A stretch of 64,000 bases of DNA, taken from contig JAFLEF010000002.1 in the NCBI GenBank assembly GCA_017309115.1, positions 186,001-250,000 of the forward strand, in the 5' to 3' direction. The position numbers were made by a program, and so were the translations under genes. Positions 1-9,867 of this stretch are shown in pieces (the stretch's first letter is position 1; every line of letters begins with the position of its first letter). Origin of the DNA: Verrucomicrobiota bacterium. GTDB lineage: Bacteria > Verrucomicrobiota > Verrucomicrobiia > Limisphaerales > UBA9464. Below the pieces are notes generated by a model. That model had not been told where the DNA came from. It saw only the letters and a program-made list of their open reading frames with translations, and did no database searches.

Positions 1-1
1 C

Positions 2-3000
2 GCCAACACCGAGGTCACCACCGATATCGTGTTTCTGCGGAAACGCCTGCCCGGGGAGGCCCCCTCGGGTTCGCCGTGGCGGGAGCTGGCTCCCATCCGG
101 AACTCCGTCGGCGACACCATCCCGGTGAACGAATACTTCGCCGCCCATCCTGACCGTATGCTTGGCGAAATGCGCCTGGCCGGCCGGATGTACCGGCAAC
201 AGGAGCCCACCCTGGTGCCCAATGGCCGCGACCTGTCCGAACACTTGGCCGAAGTCGTCCGGCAACTCCCATCGGCCTGCTACCGCCCGGCCGATCTGGC
301 CCCTGCCGTATCGACTGCCTTATCCATCGAAGCCCCTCCAGCTCCGGAAACGGTCAAACCCCACGCCTTCACCCTCGTCCATGGACGCCTAGCCCGACGC
401 GAAGGCGACACGTTGGTCCTCCTGTCCAGCTTGTCCGAGTCCGCTGCCCAACGGCTTCGTGGACTCGTCCGCGTTCGTGACGCCCTGAGACACTGTCTCC
501 AGACCCAATGGCAGGATCAGCCCGAGGACGATCAACTCAGCGCCCGTGCTGCCCTCAACCAGGCCTACGACGCGTTCGTCACCCGCTTCGGCCCGCTTTC
601 CGGACGCTCCAACGTCTCCGCTTTCCGCGGCGATCCCGACCTGCCGCTGCTCCTTTCCCTCGAACACTTCGACCGCGAGTCCGGTACTGCCACCAAGGTC
701 GCCATCTTCCGGGAGCGCACCATCGCCCCGCGCCCGCCGCCTCCCGAGATTCGCGACGCCCGTTCCGCCCTCCTCGTTACCCTCGCCGAGCGCGGCCGGG
801 TCGACGTGGAACATCTCTCCCGCCTCCTGCACCTCGACGAGGCCGACGCCCTCCGGGAACTACAAGGCGTCGTCTTCCTCAACCCGTCCACCCAAGCCTG
901 GGAAACCGACGACGAATACCTCTCCGGCAACGTCCGGGAGAAACTCCGGGCCGCCGAGGCCGCCGCGGCGAACGATCCCCGCTTCCATCCCAACGTTGAG
1001 GCCCTGCGCTCTGTCCAGCCGGAGGATTTGACCCCGGCGGAGATTGATGCCCGCCTGGGCAGCGCGTGGATTCCGGTCGCGGATGTCGCCGCCTTCGCCG
1101 AAGCATTGCTGGGCGAACGGGGTGTCGAGATCACTCATTCCGACCTCATCGGCAGTTGGGCGGTGAAGGGTTCCTGGAACGTCCGGATCTCCGTCGCCAA
1201 CACCACCGAATGGGGCACCGACCGCCGGTCCGCCCTCGATCTCCTCGAAGACGCGCTCAATCTCCGGACACCCACGATCTACGACCACGATCCCGTGAAT
1301 GACCGAATGATCGTCAACGGCCCCGCCACCGAGGCCGCTCGGGATCGGCAGCAGAAGCTGAAGGACCGGTTCCAGTCCTGGCTCTGGGAGGACGATGCCC
1401 GGCGGGAACGCCTCTGCCGGCTCTACAACGACCGCTTCAATGCCATCCGGCTCCGCACCTTCAACGGCGATCACCTGCGACTGCCCGGCGCCAGCCACGC
1501 CGTCGTGCTGCGTCCGCACCAGAAGGCCGCCGTCTGGCGCATCCTCCAGACTCCCAACACCCTCCTCGCCCACGTCGTCGGGGCTGGGAAGACCTACACA
1601 ATGGTGGCCGCCGCCATGGAACTGAAGCGGCTCGGGCTCGCCCGCAAACCGCTTTTCGTGGTCCCCAACCACATGCTGGAACAGTTCTCCTCCGAACTCC
1701 TCACGCTCTACCCGGCGGCGACCATTCTCGTCGCCTCCAAGGAAGACTTCGAGAAGGAGCGCCGCCAGACGCTCATGAGCCGCATCGCCACCGGCAACTG
1801 GGACGCCGTCATCGTCACGCATTCCGGGTTCGAGCGGATCCCGCTCAGCCAGGGCACGCAGGAAGCCTTCTTCACCGAGCAGATTGAGGCCCTGGAGAAC
1901 GCCATCACCGAGCAGCAACGCGAGGATCGGGGTTCCCTGATCGTGAAGGAGCTGGAGAAGGCGAAGAAACGGCTGGAAACCAAGCTCAAGGAACTCCTCG
2001 CCGAAGGCCGCAAGGACGACGGCCTGACCTTCGAGCAGTTGGGCGTGGACCGCCTGTTCGTAGACGAGGCGCATCATTTCAAGAACCTGTTTTACGTCTC
2101 CAAGATGACCCGCATCGCTGGGCTGCCCCAGACCGCGTCCCAGCGTGCCCTCGACATGTTCCTCAAGGTCCGCCACATCCAGCTGGAGCATGGCGGCGTG
2201 GTCTTCGCCACCGGCACACCCATCGCCAACAGCGTGGCCGAGATGTTCACCATGCAGCGCTACCTCCAGCTCACGGCGCTGCGGGACCTGAAGGTCGATC
2301 ACTTCGACGCCTGGGCAGGCACCTTCGGAGAACCCGTCACCGCCATGGAGTTGTCACCCGATGGCTCGGGCTATCGGCTCAACACGCGCTTCGCCCGCTT
2401 CATCAACGTCCCGGAACTCATGGCCCAGTTCCGACAGGTGGCCGACATCCGCACGGCCGCCATGCTCCAGCTCCCCGTGCCGGCCCTTCGCGGCGGGAAG
2501 CCCACGATCATCAGCGCCCCGTGTTCGCCTGAGCTGAAGCGGATCGTGGAAGGCCTCGTCCAGCGCGCCGACCGGCTTCGCACCGGCCGGGTGAAGCCCA
2601 ACGAGGACAACATGCTGCTGGTCACCAGCGACGGACGAAAGGCCGCCCTCGATCTCCGCCTCATCGATCCCACGCTTCCCGACTTGCCGGACTCGAAGGT
2701 CAACCGGGCTGTCGCCGAGGTGGAACGGATCTGGCGCGAGACCGCCGAACAACGCTCCGTCCAGCTCGTCTTCTGCGACCTGTCGATCCCTGGTCCCGGC
2801 TTCTCGGTCTATACCGACATGCGCAACAAGCTCGTCGCCCGGGGTATTCCTCCCGACGAAATTGCCTTCATCCAGGACTTCGACTCCGACGCCGCCAAGG
2901 CCGCCCTGTTCCGGGACGTGCGCAACGGCCGGGTGCGCATCCTCTTCGGCAGCACGGCCAAGATGGGTTCGGGCACCAACGTCCAACGCCGCCTGATTGC

Positions 3001-3949
3001 GCTCCATCACCTCGACGCCCCATGGCGTCCGGCCGACGTCGAGCAGCGCGAGGGCCGGATCCTCCGGCAGGGCAACCAGAACCCCGAGGTTCAGATTTAC
3101 CGCTACGTCACCGCCGAGAGCTTCGACGCCTACATGTGGCAGTGCCTGGAGACCAAGGCGAAGTTCATCGCCCAGGTGATGTCGGGTGATACCTCCCTCC
3201 GCCGCCTGGAGGACGTGGACGGCGCGGCCCTGACCTACGCCGAGGTGAAGGCCATCGCCTCCGGCAATCCGCTCGTCATCGAGAAGGCCAACGTCGACGC
3301 CGAACTGGCGCGACTCACGCGCCTGTGCACCCAGCACCGGGAGGCGGGTTACCGGATGCGCAGCCAGATCCGGACGCTGGGCGAGGAAATCCCGCGCCTG
3401 GAACGCCGGATCGCCGCCCTGGATGCCGACCTAGTCCGTCGTCAGGACACCCGCGGCGACCGTTTCACGATCACCTTGGGCAACCAGACCCTGACGGACC
3501 GGGGCGTTGCCGGAGAAATGCTCCTCCGGGTGGGCGAACGCTCCAAAGGAATCACCGGGGAACGGCGCCTCGGTTCTTTCGCGGGCTTTGATCTCTTCCT
3601 GTCACCCCTGACCTCGGGCGATGTGGAACTGATGCTCCGGGGTGCGGCCGCGCATTCCGCTCGGCTTCAGGCCACCGCTCACGGCACGACCCGGGCCTTG
3701 GAGCACCTCGTCAACAGCCTGGAAGACTCGCGCGGACAGTTGACCGAACACCTTGGGACCCTCCGGCGCCGCCTCGCCGACCTGCGGGTGCAGGCGGAGG
3801 TGCCGTTCGAGCATGCGGTTCGGCTGGCTGAACTCGCGGCAATGCATCAGGAACTGGCAGTGAGGTTGGATCTGACGAAAAGTGGTAATGCGATTTCAGT
3901 AGGCCCATCCTCCGAAACCGTCACGGACACCACGGTGCCGGAAAACTAA
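2..3949 (+). CDS. Plasmid-type methylase-helicase, 3' part (5' end outside window)
   Basis: The reading frame is open to the left window edge, so the start is missing. The first visible residues (TDIVFLRKR) resemble the segment that follows the N6-adenine methylase domain in the giant methylase-helicase proteins of plasmids and phages; no NPPY motif lies inside the window, so that domain would be upstream. Counting from the GTG at base 29, a superfamily 2 helicase is clear: Walker A GAGKT near residue 520, DEAH (VDEAHHF) near 675, ATGTPIANS near 735, and motif VI QREGRILRQGN near 1010. The C-terminal 300 residues look coiled-coil. Such proteins are typical plasmid cargo, often proposed to act in anti-restriction or replication; the exact role here is inference. 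The next gene starts 8 bases downstream on the same strand. Confidence 0.85.
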   Translation, partial: ANTEVTTDIVFLRKRLPGEAPSGSPWRELAPIRNSVGDTIPVNEYFAAHPDRMLGEMRLAGRMYRQQEPTLVPNGRDLSEHLAEVVRQLPSACYRPADLAPAVSTALSIEAPPAPETVKPHAFTLVHGRLARREGDTLVLLSSLSESAAQRLRGLVRVRDALRHCLQTQWQDQPEDDQLSARAALNQAYDAFVTRFGPLSGRSNVSAFRGDPDLPLLLSLEHFDRESGTATKVAIFRERTIAPRPPPPEIRDARSALLVTLAERGRVDVEHLSRLLHLDEADALRELQGVVFLNPSTQAWETDDEYLSGNVREKLRAAEAAAANDPRFHPNVEALRSVQPEDLTPAEIDARLGSAWIPVADVAAFAEALLGERGVEITHSDLIGSWAVKGSWNVRISVANTTEWGTDRRSALDLLEDALNLRTPTIYDHDPVNDRMIVNGPATEAARDRQQKLKDRFQSWLWEDDARRERLCRLYNDRFNAIRLRTFNGDHLRLPGASHAVVLRPHQKAAVWRILQTPNTLLAHVVGAGKTYTMVAAAMELKRLGLARKPLFVVPNHMLEQFSSELLTLYPAATILVASKEDFEKERRQTLMSRIATGNWDAVIVTHSGFERIPLSQGTQEAFFTEQIEALENAITEQQREDRGSLIVKELEKAKKRLETKLKELLAEGRKDDGLTFEQLGVDRLFVDEAHHFKNLFYVSKMTRIAGLPQTASQRALDMFLKVRHIQLEHGGVVFATGTPIANSVAEMFTMQRYLQLTALRDLKVDHFDAWAGTFGEPVTAMELSPDGSGYRLNTRFARFINVPELMAQFRQVADIRTAAMLQLPVPALRGGKPTIISAPCSPELKRIVEGLVQRADRLRTGRVKPNEDNMLLVTSDGRKAALDLRLIDPTLPDLPDSKVNRAVAEVERIWRETAEQRSVQLVFCDLSIPGPGFSVYTDMRNKLVARGIPPDEIAFIQDFDSDAAKAALFRDVRNGRVRILFGSTAKMGSGTNVQRRLIALHHLDAPWRPADVEQREGRILRQGNQNPEVQIYRYVTAESFDAYMWQCLETKAKFIAQVMSGDTSLRRLEDVDGAALTYAEVKAIASGNPLVIEKANVDAELARLTRLCTQHREAGYRMRSQIRTLGEEIPRLERRIAALDADLVRRQDTRGDRFTITLGNQTLTDRGVAGEMLLRVGERSKGITGERRLGSFAGFDLFLSPLTSGDVELMLRGAAAHSARLQATAHGTTRALEHLVNSLEDSRGQLTEHLGTLRRRLADLRVQAEVPFEHAVRLAELAAMHQELAVRLDLTKSGNAISVGPSSETVTDTTVPEN

Positions 3950-3957
3950 GGCTTCGG

Positions 3958-6900
3958 GTGACGGAGCACCCATCGCTAGTCGGTCTAGAGTTTGCAGCGA
4001 TCGCTGCACACCGCCAAAGTAAACCGGCGGAACCTCTTGGGTTGCGAAGCGAAAATCGGCTTTGTTATTATCTGTCGGACCAACAGTTGCCTTCCCTGAA
4101 GCGCGATAGAATTGAATCGTTCGAACTATCTACCTCCATGACCAAGTTCGAAGATGTCGCGTTGCGTGCAGTTCTGGGGCAATTGCCTCCGGAAACTAGC
4201 CGCGCAGATTTCACCAATTGGGACAAGGTGAGCGCGCTCCTAGCCCGCCTCACACCGGAGCAGCGATGCGATTCAGTCTATGCCGAGTGGCTTCACCAGC
4301 TCCAAAGCTCTTCCGGCCAGATCCTCCTGAGCGTTCGGAATGACCTCATCAGCCATGGGGCACTGGCGGCGAACTATCTGGCTGAACTCGCCCAGAACGC
4401 CGATGACGCCAGCGACGGAAAGCCTGCGGAAGTCCGTATCGTATTCACCGGCGAATGGCTGCTCGTCGCGAACAATGGGCGCAAAATCACGCCGAAAAAC
4501 CTGCTCGGCCTGTGCCGCTTCTTCGTCCACTTCGGTCGAGAAGCCGTGCAACTCGACAAGGAAACGATTGGACGGTTCGGCATCGGATTTAAGTCCAGCT
4601 ATCGCATCGCGTCTGAGGTGTTCGTCGAGACTTGGGAGCGTGGTGTCGAACGTTTTGCCTTCCGTCTGCCAATCTGCCATCCCGACAGGCCGGAATCGCA
4701 ACCTGAGCCCACGCGGCTCGCTTGGATTCGGGAGCACCTGCGGGGTGCCGGTAGCGACATCAGCGAGGAGACATGCCGAGTTGAACATCTTGGGCTTTGC
4801 ACGCCAGAGTTCGTTGAAGAGCTGCCGGACGCAATTCGTGAACAGGCAAAGAACCTTCAGGCGCCGGAACGCGGCACTGTGTTTTGCTTTCACCTTCACG
4901 AAGAAGGGCGCCAGGAGGTTGCCGGCCGTATCACCGGTGAGGCGAGCGAGGTTTACGAACTGTGTCCGTTATTCCTGCCAAATCTGTTCCTTGTCCAGCG
5001 AGGCCAGGCGGAACTCAGCCGCCAGTTAAAGGACCCTGATGCCAACGATAGTATTCCTGGAACCGTCGAAGCCCGTAGAGTTGTCCTGACCACTAGGCTA
5101 CCCGGCCAGCGCCGCGCCAACTCCTGCTTCTGGCGGTTGCGCGGCTTGGCCGACGGCGACAAATGGCAGATTGCGGTTCATACCGACTCGCAGTTCCGCC
5201 TCTCGGTGGCACGTGTGTCGGGCGAGGAGGAGGAGACGAGCGTCAAAGACGGCGCGGCCTATGCCTTCTTTCCTCTGAACGCCGTAAACGCTGCTTGGCC
5301 CCTGCGGCTACATCTCCATCTCGACCTACCGACCGAGCTCTCGCGTCGCGATTGGAACCATGAGCGCGCCACAGACCGAGACGCCGTGGAAGCGCAGATC
5401 CGCCGAGCCATTGCAGGCCTCGCCGCATGGTTGGAGCGACATCCGGACAAACGTCACGACGACTGGCGACTCGAAGACTTGGTGGAGCGCGTTCCGGAAA
5501 GGAACGAACTGTGGGCGTGCGCTGTCTGGGATGCTTTGCTGCACGAAACCAAGTCGCGTCGGGTTTTGCGAGTGCTGGACGGTTCGTTTGCCGCGGCAGA
5601 AGGCGAAGCGCGCACGGTGAGCGTTGCCCTCCTCGATAAGGAAGAAGCCCGCCGTGCTTGGGCTGCGCTGTTCGCAGCACGCCGCGGCCCACCGGTGGTG
5701 GAGATGCGACCGGGCATCAGCTTCGGCGTGCCCAAGTTGACCTCTGACGAGCTGGCAGAACTTCTCGCCAACTGGATGGACTGGTCGAACTCTCCTGCCG
5801 AATTCCGCCAAAGCCTGCTTCATGCAACATTGGCCTGTGCTGATGCGACCGCATCCATGGTGGAAAGTGTGCTGGGCGACTTGACGGTGGAGTTGGCATC
5901 AGGTGGAACGGCTTCAATTGTCGAACTTTTCCGACAGCCAGGAGGATCTGAACTTACCTCCGATTGGCATACCACGTTCCGTCGTCTCGCTTCGTGGACG
6001 GCAATCGCGCCATGGCGTGAGGCTTCCGTCTTTGGGAGCAAACTGGAGTCGCAATTGCGAAAGCTGGCCGATCCGGAGTTCAACCCGACTTGGGCGGAAG
6101 TGCCGCGTCGAATGGCGAACGAAGCAGCGTGGCGTGAACTCGGCGAGAAGTTTTGGCAAAGCAAACGCCTTTCCTGCCCGGAAGTTCTGGGGAATTCCGT
6201 GCTCTCCTGTTTGCGTGGACCAGCGGCCAGCGGCCAATGGCTGCTCCTGACGGAAGCCTGGCTATTGAGTGACGGTGTGCCGGACCTCTTGAAGTCACTG
6301 TTTGTCCCAATTAGCGGCGGCCGTCGTGAACATATCCGCTCCCGTCTGAGAGAGTGGCAACTGCTTGATGCCTGGATGGAAACAGCTGAGTTGCGTGTCA
6401 GAAAGGAGCTGCCAGGACGTTTGCTGAGCCAGTTGACTGAGCAAGCCTCGGGCGATGCCATTGGGTTGACCTTCAACCACGCGTTTGACGAGTTGCGACA
6501 ACAGCCATTGGGGAGGCTGCGTGAGGAAGTGAATGAGGCCGCGAAGTTAGCCTCAAGCCGGTTTGTGCGCTCCCGCGCGGACGAGGATGGTTTGAAGGAC
6601 AGAACGGTTGTAACCGCAGATGTAGCGGCTCCCGTTCGTGCCGCCCTTTGCTTGCTACCAGAAATGAAAGCTGCGCCACCTTGGCTGACGACTTCCGCAC
6701 GTAGGCGGCTCGAATCCTTCGGTGTCATTCCTTCCTTCCGGATTCTAGACGCGAAGGAGTTGAAAGAGCGGCAAAGCCATCTTGCTCGTCATCTTTTGGA
6801 TCACTTCCATCAATGGTCGGCATCAGCGCCTACCCCCGAAGCCTTGGCGGGACTTGAGGCAATGGCCGCCTCTGAATCGCGCCTTAATCGCCGCAACTGG

Positions 6901-9867
6901 CCGGTCGGTCTGTCGGCACAAAAGAAGCCGCTGCTCAAAGAGCTGGTGCACGCACAACCCCCGAATGCAAGCGCCAGCCCGGTGGAGCAACTGAAGCTCC
7001 TGCTCTTGGCCAAAGTCGAACGGCGCAAGGCGGACTTGCTGCCTGAGGTTCTGGCTCAAGTCCCCTCACTGGCCGAGGCTTGCGTGCAGCCACACAAGCT
7101 CGAACTGGAAGTACCCAATGTCACCCTCACGTCCATCGAACGCGGTCAGATCCCGCCCGCTGCGCTGGGGGAGGCTGCCGTGCGGGCATTGGTTGATGCG
7201 GGCGAGCACGCCCTCTTCACGACCTCTCAGCCGCTCAAGCTGCGTTGGCGACAGGACGACGAAGTCGTCGCTACACTTCCGGCGGCGGACTTTGTGGTAG
7301 ACGGCGACAAACTTATCTTCGCCGACAGCCTACCACCGGCTGGTCAGGAACAGTTCCGTGAAGTACTCGCGCTCTACCAGCGGTCGGACAATCCGTCGGC
7401 AGAGTATCAGCGTGATAAAGAATCGGGCGCTTCTCCCTTCGCACTTTACCGAGATCATCGTGCGCGAATCACAAAGGTGCTGCTCGAAAAAGAAGTTCAG
7501 GCAATGGGCTATGGCCGGGAGCATGTCCTTCGGGAGCTACTGCAGAACGCCGAGAGTGCCTACGCCAGCAAGGCAAGTCCTCCGGCCGAGCCTTGGTTCC
7601 AATTCATCGTCGAGCGGCCGGCGCAAGGAAGCGTGTGCCAAGTCAGCATCAGCCATGTGGGGCGTGCGTTCAACGAGCCGGACAAGGACGGCAGGGAGCG
7701 TCCCGATGTAGAGCGCATCGTAAAGATCAATGCGCCAACCCAGAATACGGAGGACGAAATCGGCAGGTTTAACCGGGGCTTCAAGAGTGTGTTCTGTGTC
7801 GCTCTCGACCAGCGCGTCCACATCCGCAGCGGTGGCTATGATTTCCACGTGCAGGACCTGTTGCTGCGCCACCCAGACCCACCAGTACGAACGCTCGGCG
7901 ACCAAGACCCCGTGACAAGGTTCACATTTCGAGCGCAATTCGCGGACGCCAGGGCGATGTTGGGTCACACAGAAGCCCTCAAAGCCAATTTCCCGCTGCC
8001 GGTGCTCAACGCGTCCAGCTTCGTGTTCCTCCGTTACATGCGCCGGGTTACGGTGAAGTTCGAAGGCAGGGAGTGGACTTGGAGAATCAGCCGCCAACCC
8101 GAAGCCGATGGTTGGGAAAGAGTAACAGTGGATGCGTGCAACAATCGCGCACCTGAAGTCTTTCTTGTTTTTCGTGGCCGCCAGGAAAATAGCACAGGCC
8201 GAAGTTTCTCTGCAGCGCTTCGCCTGAACCAGGAAGGTCTTCCCACCAAGCTCGACGAGGACTGGCGCACTCTTCGGCTCACCTTCGAGACGGATGAGCG
8301 ATTTAATCTGGACGTGCTGATCAACGGTCAGTTCGACGCCGAACCAGGCCGACGGAAGCTGGTCAAGGTGGCGGAAAGCGGGCTGGTTGATGCGGCGTTT
8401 AACGCTGTCGTGACGCGCTGCGAGTTGGAACTCACCCGAGAGAATTCGAAGCGGCGCTGGCTGGCTTGGGCACGCGTGATAAATCTCAGCGACGGCGTGA
8501 AAGCACTGAAGGACAAGGCTCGGTCATTCGAGACCATTTCCAGGCGCGTCGAGCAATTTCTGACGACTCACGTTCCACACGGCAACGGCAGCAGGCCGGT
8601 CGGGCAACTTGTTTTCCCCACTGGCTTGATGCGCGAACTGCTCAAGGCGAACTTCGCCGGGCGCTGGGGCATTCCATCGGGCGATTGGATTGATGCGGAG
8701 GTTGAGAAGGAACTACCCGCCGTAGAGCGCCAGAAGTTCAGTCTAGACGATTGGTTGAGCCGAGAAATACCGCTCACGCCGAAGCTCAAGTCACTTAGGG
8801 CCGATTTGGATACCGCACAGTTTGAGAAGCTGTCCAAGCGATTCTCCCAGCCGCAGAAGGACGAATTTGCTAAGGCCCAACGAATCTTGGCGGAGAAACT
8901 TCGTCCAGTAGCACCGATTCTGCCCACAGAAACACCGCCGGACCCGCGCGAAGAATGGTCCGTGGCGGACCTTTGGCACTGGTGGGGACGCCAAGGAAGA
9001 CCGGTCGACGACTACATCTTGGAGGGTGGCGACAACTGGCCTCTTTGGGGACTAAGTCCCGATTCATCTGAACCCGGACAACCCAAGAACGCTCTCGCCA
9101 TCGCTTTGGATGTTAAAGCTGACCCAGACAGCACAGTTCGCAGCACTGTAATTAGGGATACGTTGCTGGCCATCAACGACGATGAAGGTAAAGGGCTATG
9201 GTATCGTGTAATGAGCTTTGCCTGTCTGATGTCGGCCGGTAGGCGAATGAGCGAGCTTCGAGCCTTTTGGACGCGTGATTTGGAGGAGCGGGGCTTCTGG
9301 CAGGCTACCTCGGGCAAAGAGTTCGGCGATGGAACCGATGCCTTGTTTGATGAGCTGTTGCGTCGTCGGTTCGCCGACTTCACGGCTTCGGGCGAGGGCG
9401 CGCACTTCTGGCGGCGTGTCTTCTACGATTTACGGAAGATACATCGGTTGGTGTGGAAAGACGAGTTTCCCACCGTGCTGCTCGAATTGGCACAGAGCCG
9501 TGAACGCGGCGTGGAACTATTGAACTTTCTTCGCTCCGGCCAGCTTTCCGGTCAGCAGGCTTGGGAAGGTGTGTTTGGCCAAAGCGCAGGCGTGCCCCTC
9601 TTCTTCCTCGTGCGTGAGTTGCGACGTTTGCGAGTCATTGAGAATCAGCAACTCGACCCGCTCGCATTCTTTGCCTGCGCGCCGGTACGTCGGGCGGCGT
9701 GGCGGCTGTGCTGGCTTGATGACGATATGGTCCGGCGCACGGACTTCGGCAGCCTCGCAAACGTGAGTGAGATGCTGCACCGGAAGATTGCCAGCGACCG
9801 TGCGCATGGTTCCAAGTTGCTCGTGGATTACGACATTCCCCTGCTGCACTACGGCCTGACCCAGTGA
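3958..9867 (+). CDS. Giant protein with two sacsin-like GHKL ATPase domains
   Basis: The 1969-residue protein has two separate Hsp90/sacsin-like ATP-binding modules. The first has an N-box LAELAQNADDAS near residue 141, VANNGRKI near 167 and GRFGIGFKSSY near 203. The second has LRELLQNAESAY near 1190, a divergent G1 (SHVGRAFN, lacking the usual Asp) near 1231 and GRFNRGFKSVF near 1267. The rest is not assignable. Sacsin-type ATPases occur in several bacterial defence loci paired with helicases, which is the arrangement here: the next gene overlaps by four bases. The GTG start at 3958 gives the longest frame; an ATG at 4138 is a possible later start. Base composition is less GC-rich than the preceding gene, suggesting separate acquisition. 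Function as a phage-defence sensor is inference. Confidence 0.85.
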   Translation: MTEHPSLVGLEFAAIAAHRQSKPAEPLGLRSENRLCYYLSDQQLPSLKRDRIESFELSTSMTKFEDVALRAVLGQLPPETSRADFTNWDKVSALLARLTPEQRCDSVYAEWLHQLQSSSGQILLSVRNDLISHGALAANYLAELAQNADDASDGKPAEVRIVFTGEWLLVANNGRKITPKNLLGLCRFFVHFGREAVQLDKETIGRFGIGFKSSYRIASEVFVETWERGVERFAFRLPICHPDRPESQPEPTRLAWIREHLRGAGSDISEETCRVEHLGLCTPEFVEELPDAIREQAKNLQAPERGTVFCFHLHEEGRQEVAGRITGEASEVYELCPLFLPNLFLVQRGQAELSRQLKDPDANDSIPGTVEARRVVLTTRLPGQRRANSCFWRLRGLADGDKWQIAVHTDSQFRLSVARVSGEEEETSVKDGAAYAFFPLNAVNAAWPLRLHLHLDLPTELSRRDWNHERATDRDAVEAQIRRAIAGLAAWLERHPDKRHDDWRLEDLVERVPERNELWACAVWDALLHETKSRRVLRVLDGSFAAAEGEARTVSVALLDKEEARRAWAALFAARRGPPVVEMRPGISFGVPKLTSDELAELLANWMDWSNSPAEFRQSLLHATLACADATASMVESVLGDLTVELASGGTASIVELFRQPGGSELTSDWHTTFRRLASWTAIAPWREASVFGSKLESQLRKLADPEFNPTWAEVPRRMANEAAWRELGEKFWQSKRLSCPEVLGNSVLSCLRGPAASGQWLLLTEAWLLSDGVPDLLKSLFVPISGGRREHIRSRLREWQLLDAWMETAELRVRKELPGRLLSQLTEQASGDAIGLTFNHAFDELRQQPLGRLREEVNEAAKLASSRFVRSRADEDGLKDRTVVTADVAAPVRAALCLLPEMKAAPPWLTTSARRRLESFGVIPSFRILDAKELKERQSHLARHLLDHFHQWSASAPTPEALAGLEAMAASESRLNRRNWPVGLSAQKKPLLKELVHAQPPNASASPVEQLKLLLLAKVERRKADLLPEVLAQVPSLAEACVQPHKLELEVPNVTLTSIERGQIPPAALGEAAVRALVDAGEHALFTTSQPLKLRWRQDDEVVATLPAADFVVDGDKLIFADSLPPAGQEQFREVLALYQRSDNPSAEYQRDKESGASPFALYRDHRARITKVLLEKEVQAMGYGREHVLRELLQNAESAYASKASPPAEPWFQFIVERPAQGSVCQVSISHVGRAFNEPDKDGRERPDVERIVKINAPTQNTEDEIGRFNRGFKSVFCVALDQRVHIRSGGYDFHVQDLLLRHPDPPVRTLGDQDPVTRFTFRAQFADARAMLGHTEALKANFPLPVLNASSFVFLRYMRRVTVKFEGREWTWRISRQPEADGWERVTVDACNNRAPEVFLVFRGRQENSTGRSFSAALRLNQEGLPTKLDEDWRTLRLTFETDERFNLDVLINGQFDAEPGRRKLVKVAESGLVDAAFNAVVTRCELELTRENSKRRWLAWARVINLSDGVKALKDKARSFETISRRVEQFLTTHVPHGNGSRPVGQLVFPTGLMRELLKANFAGRWGIPSGDWIDAEVEKELPAVERQKFSLDDWLSREIPLTPKLKSLRADLDTAQFEKLSKRFSQPQKDEFAKAQRILAEKLRPVAPILPTETPPDPREEWSVADLWHWWGRQGRPVDDYILEGGDNWPLWGLSPDSSEPGQPKNALAIALDVKADPDSTVRSTVIRDTLLAINDDEGKGLWYRVMSFACLMSAGRRMSELRAFWTRDLEERGFWQATSGKEFGDGTDALFDELLRRRFADFTASGEGAHFWRRVFYDLRKIHRLVWKDEFPTVLLELAQSRERGVELLNFLRSGQLSGQQAWEGVFGQSAGVPLFFLVRELRRLRVIENQQLDPLAFFACAPVRRAAWRLCWLDDDMVRRTDFGSLANVSEMLHRKIASDRAHGSKLLVDYDIPLLHYGLTQ

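Noticed and set aside
860..2302. 480-codon minus-strand frame inside the methylase-helicase
   Set aside because: Antisense shadow without any recognisable domain, opposite clear helicase motifs.
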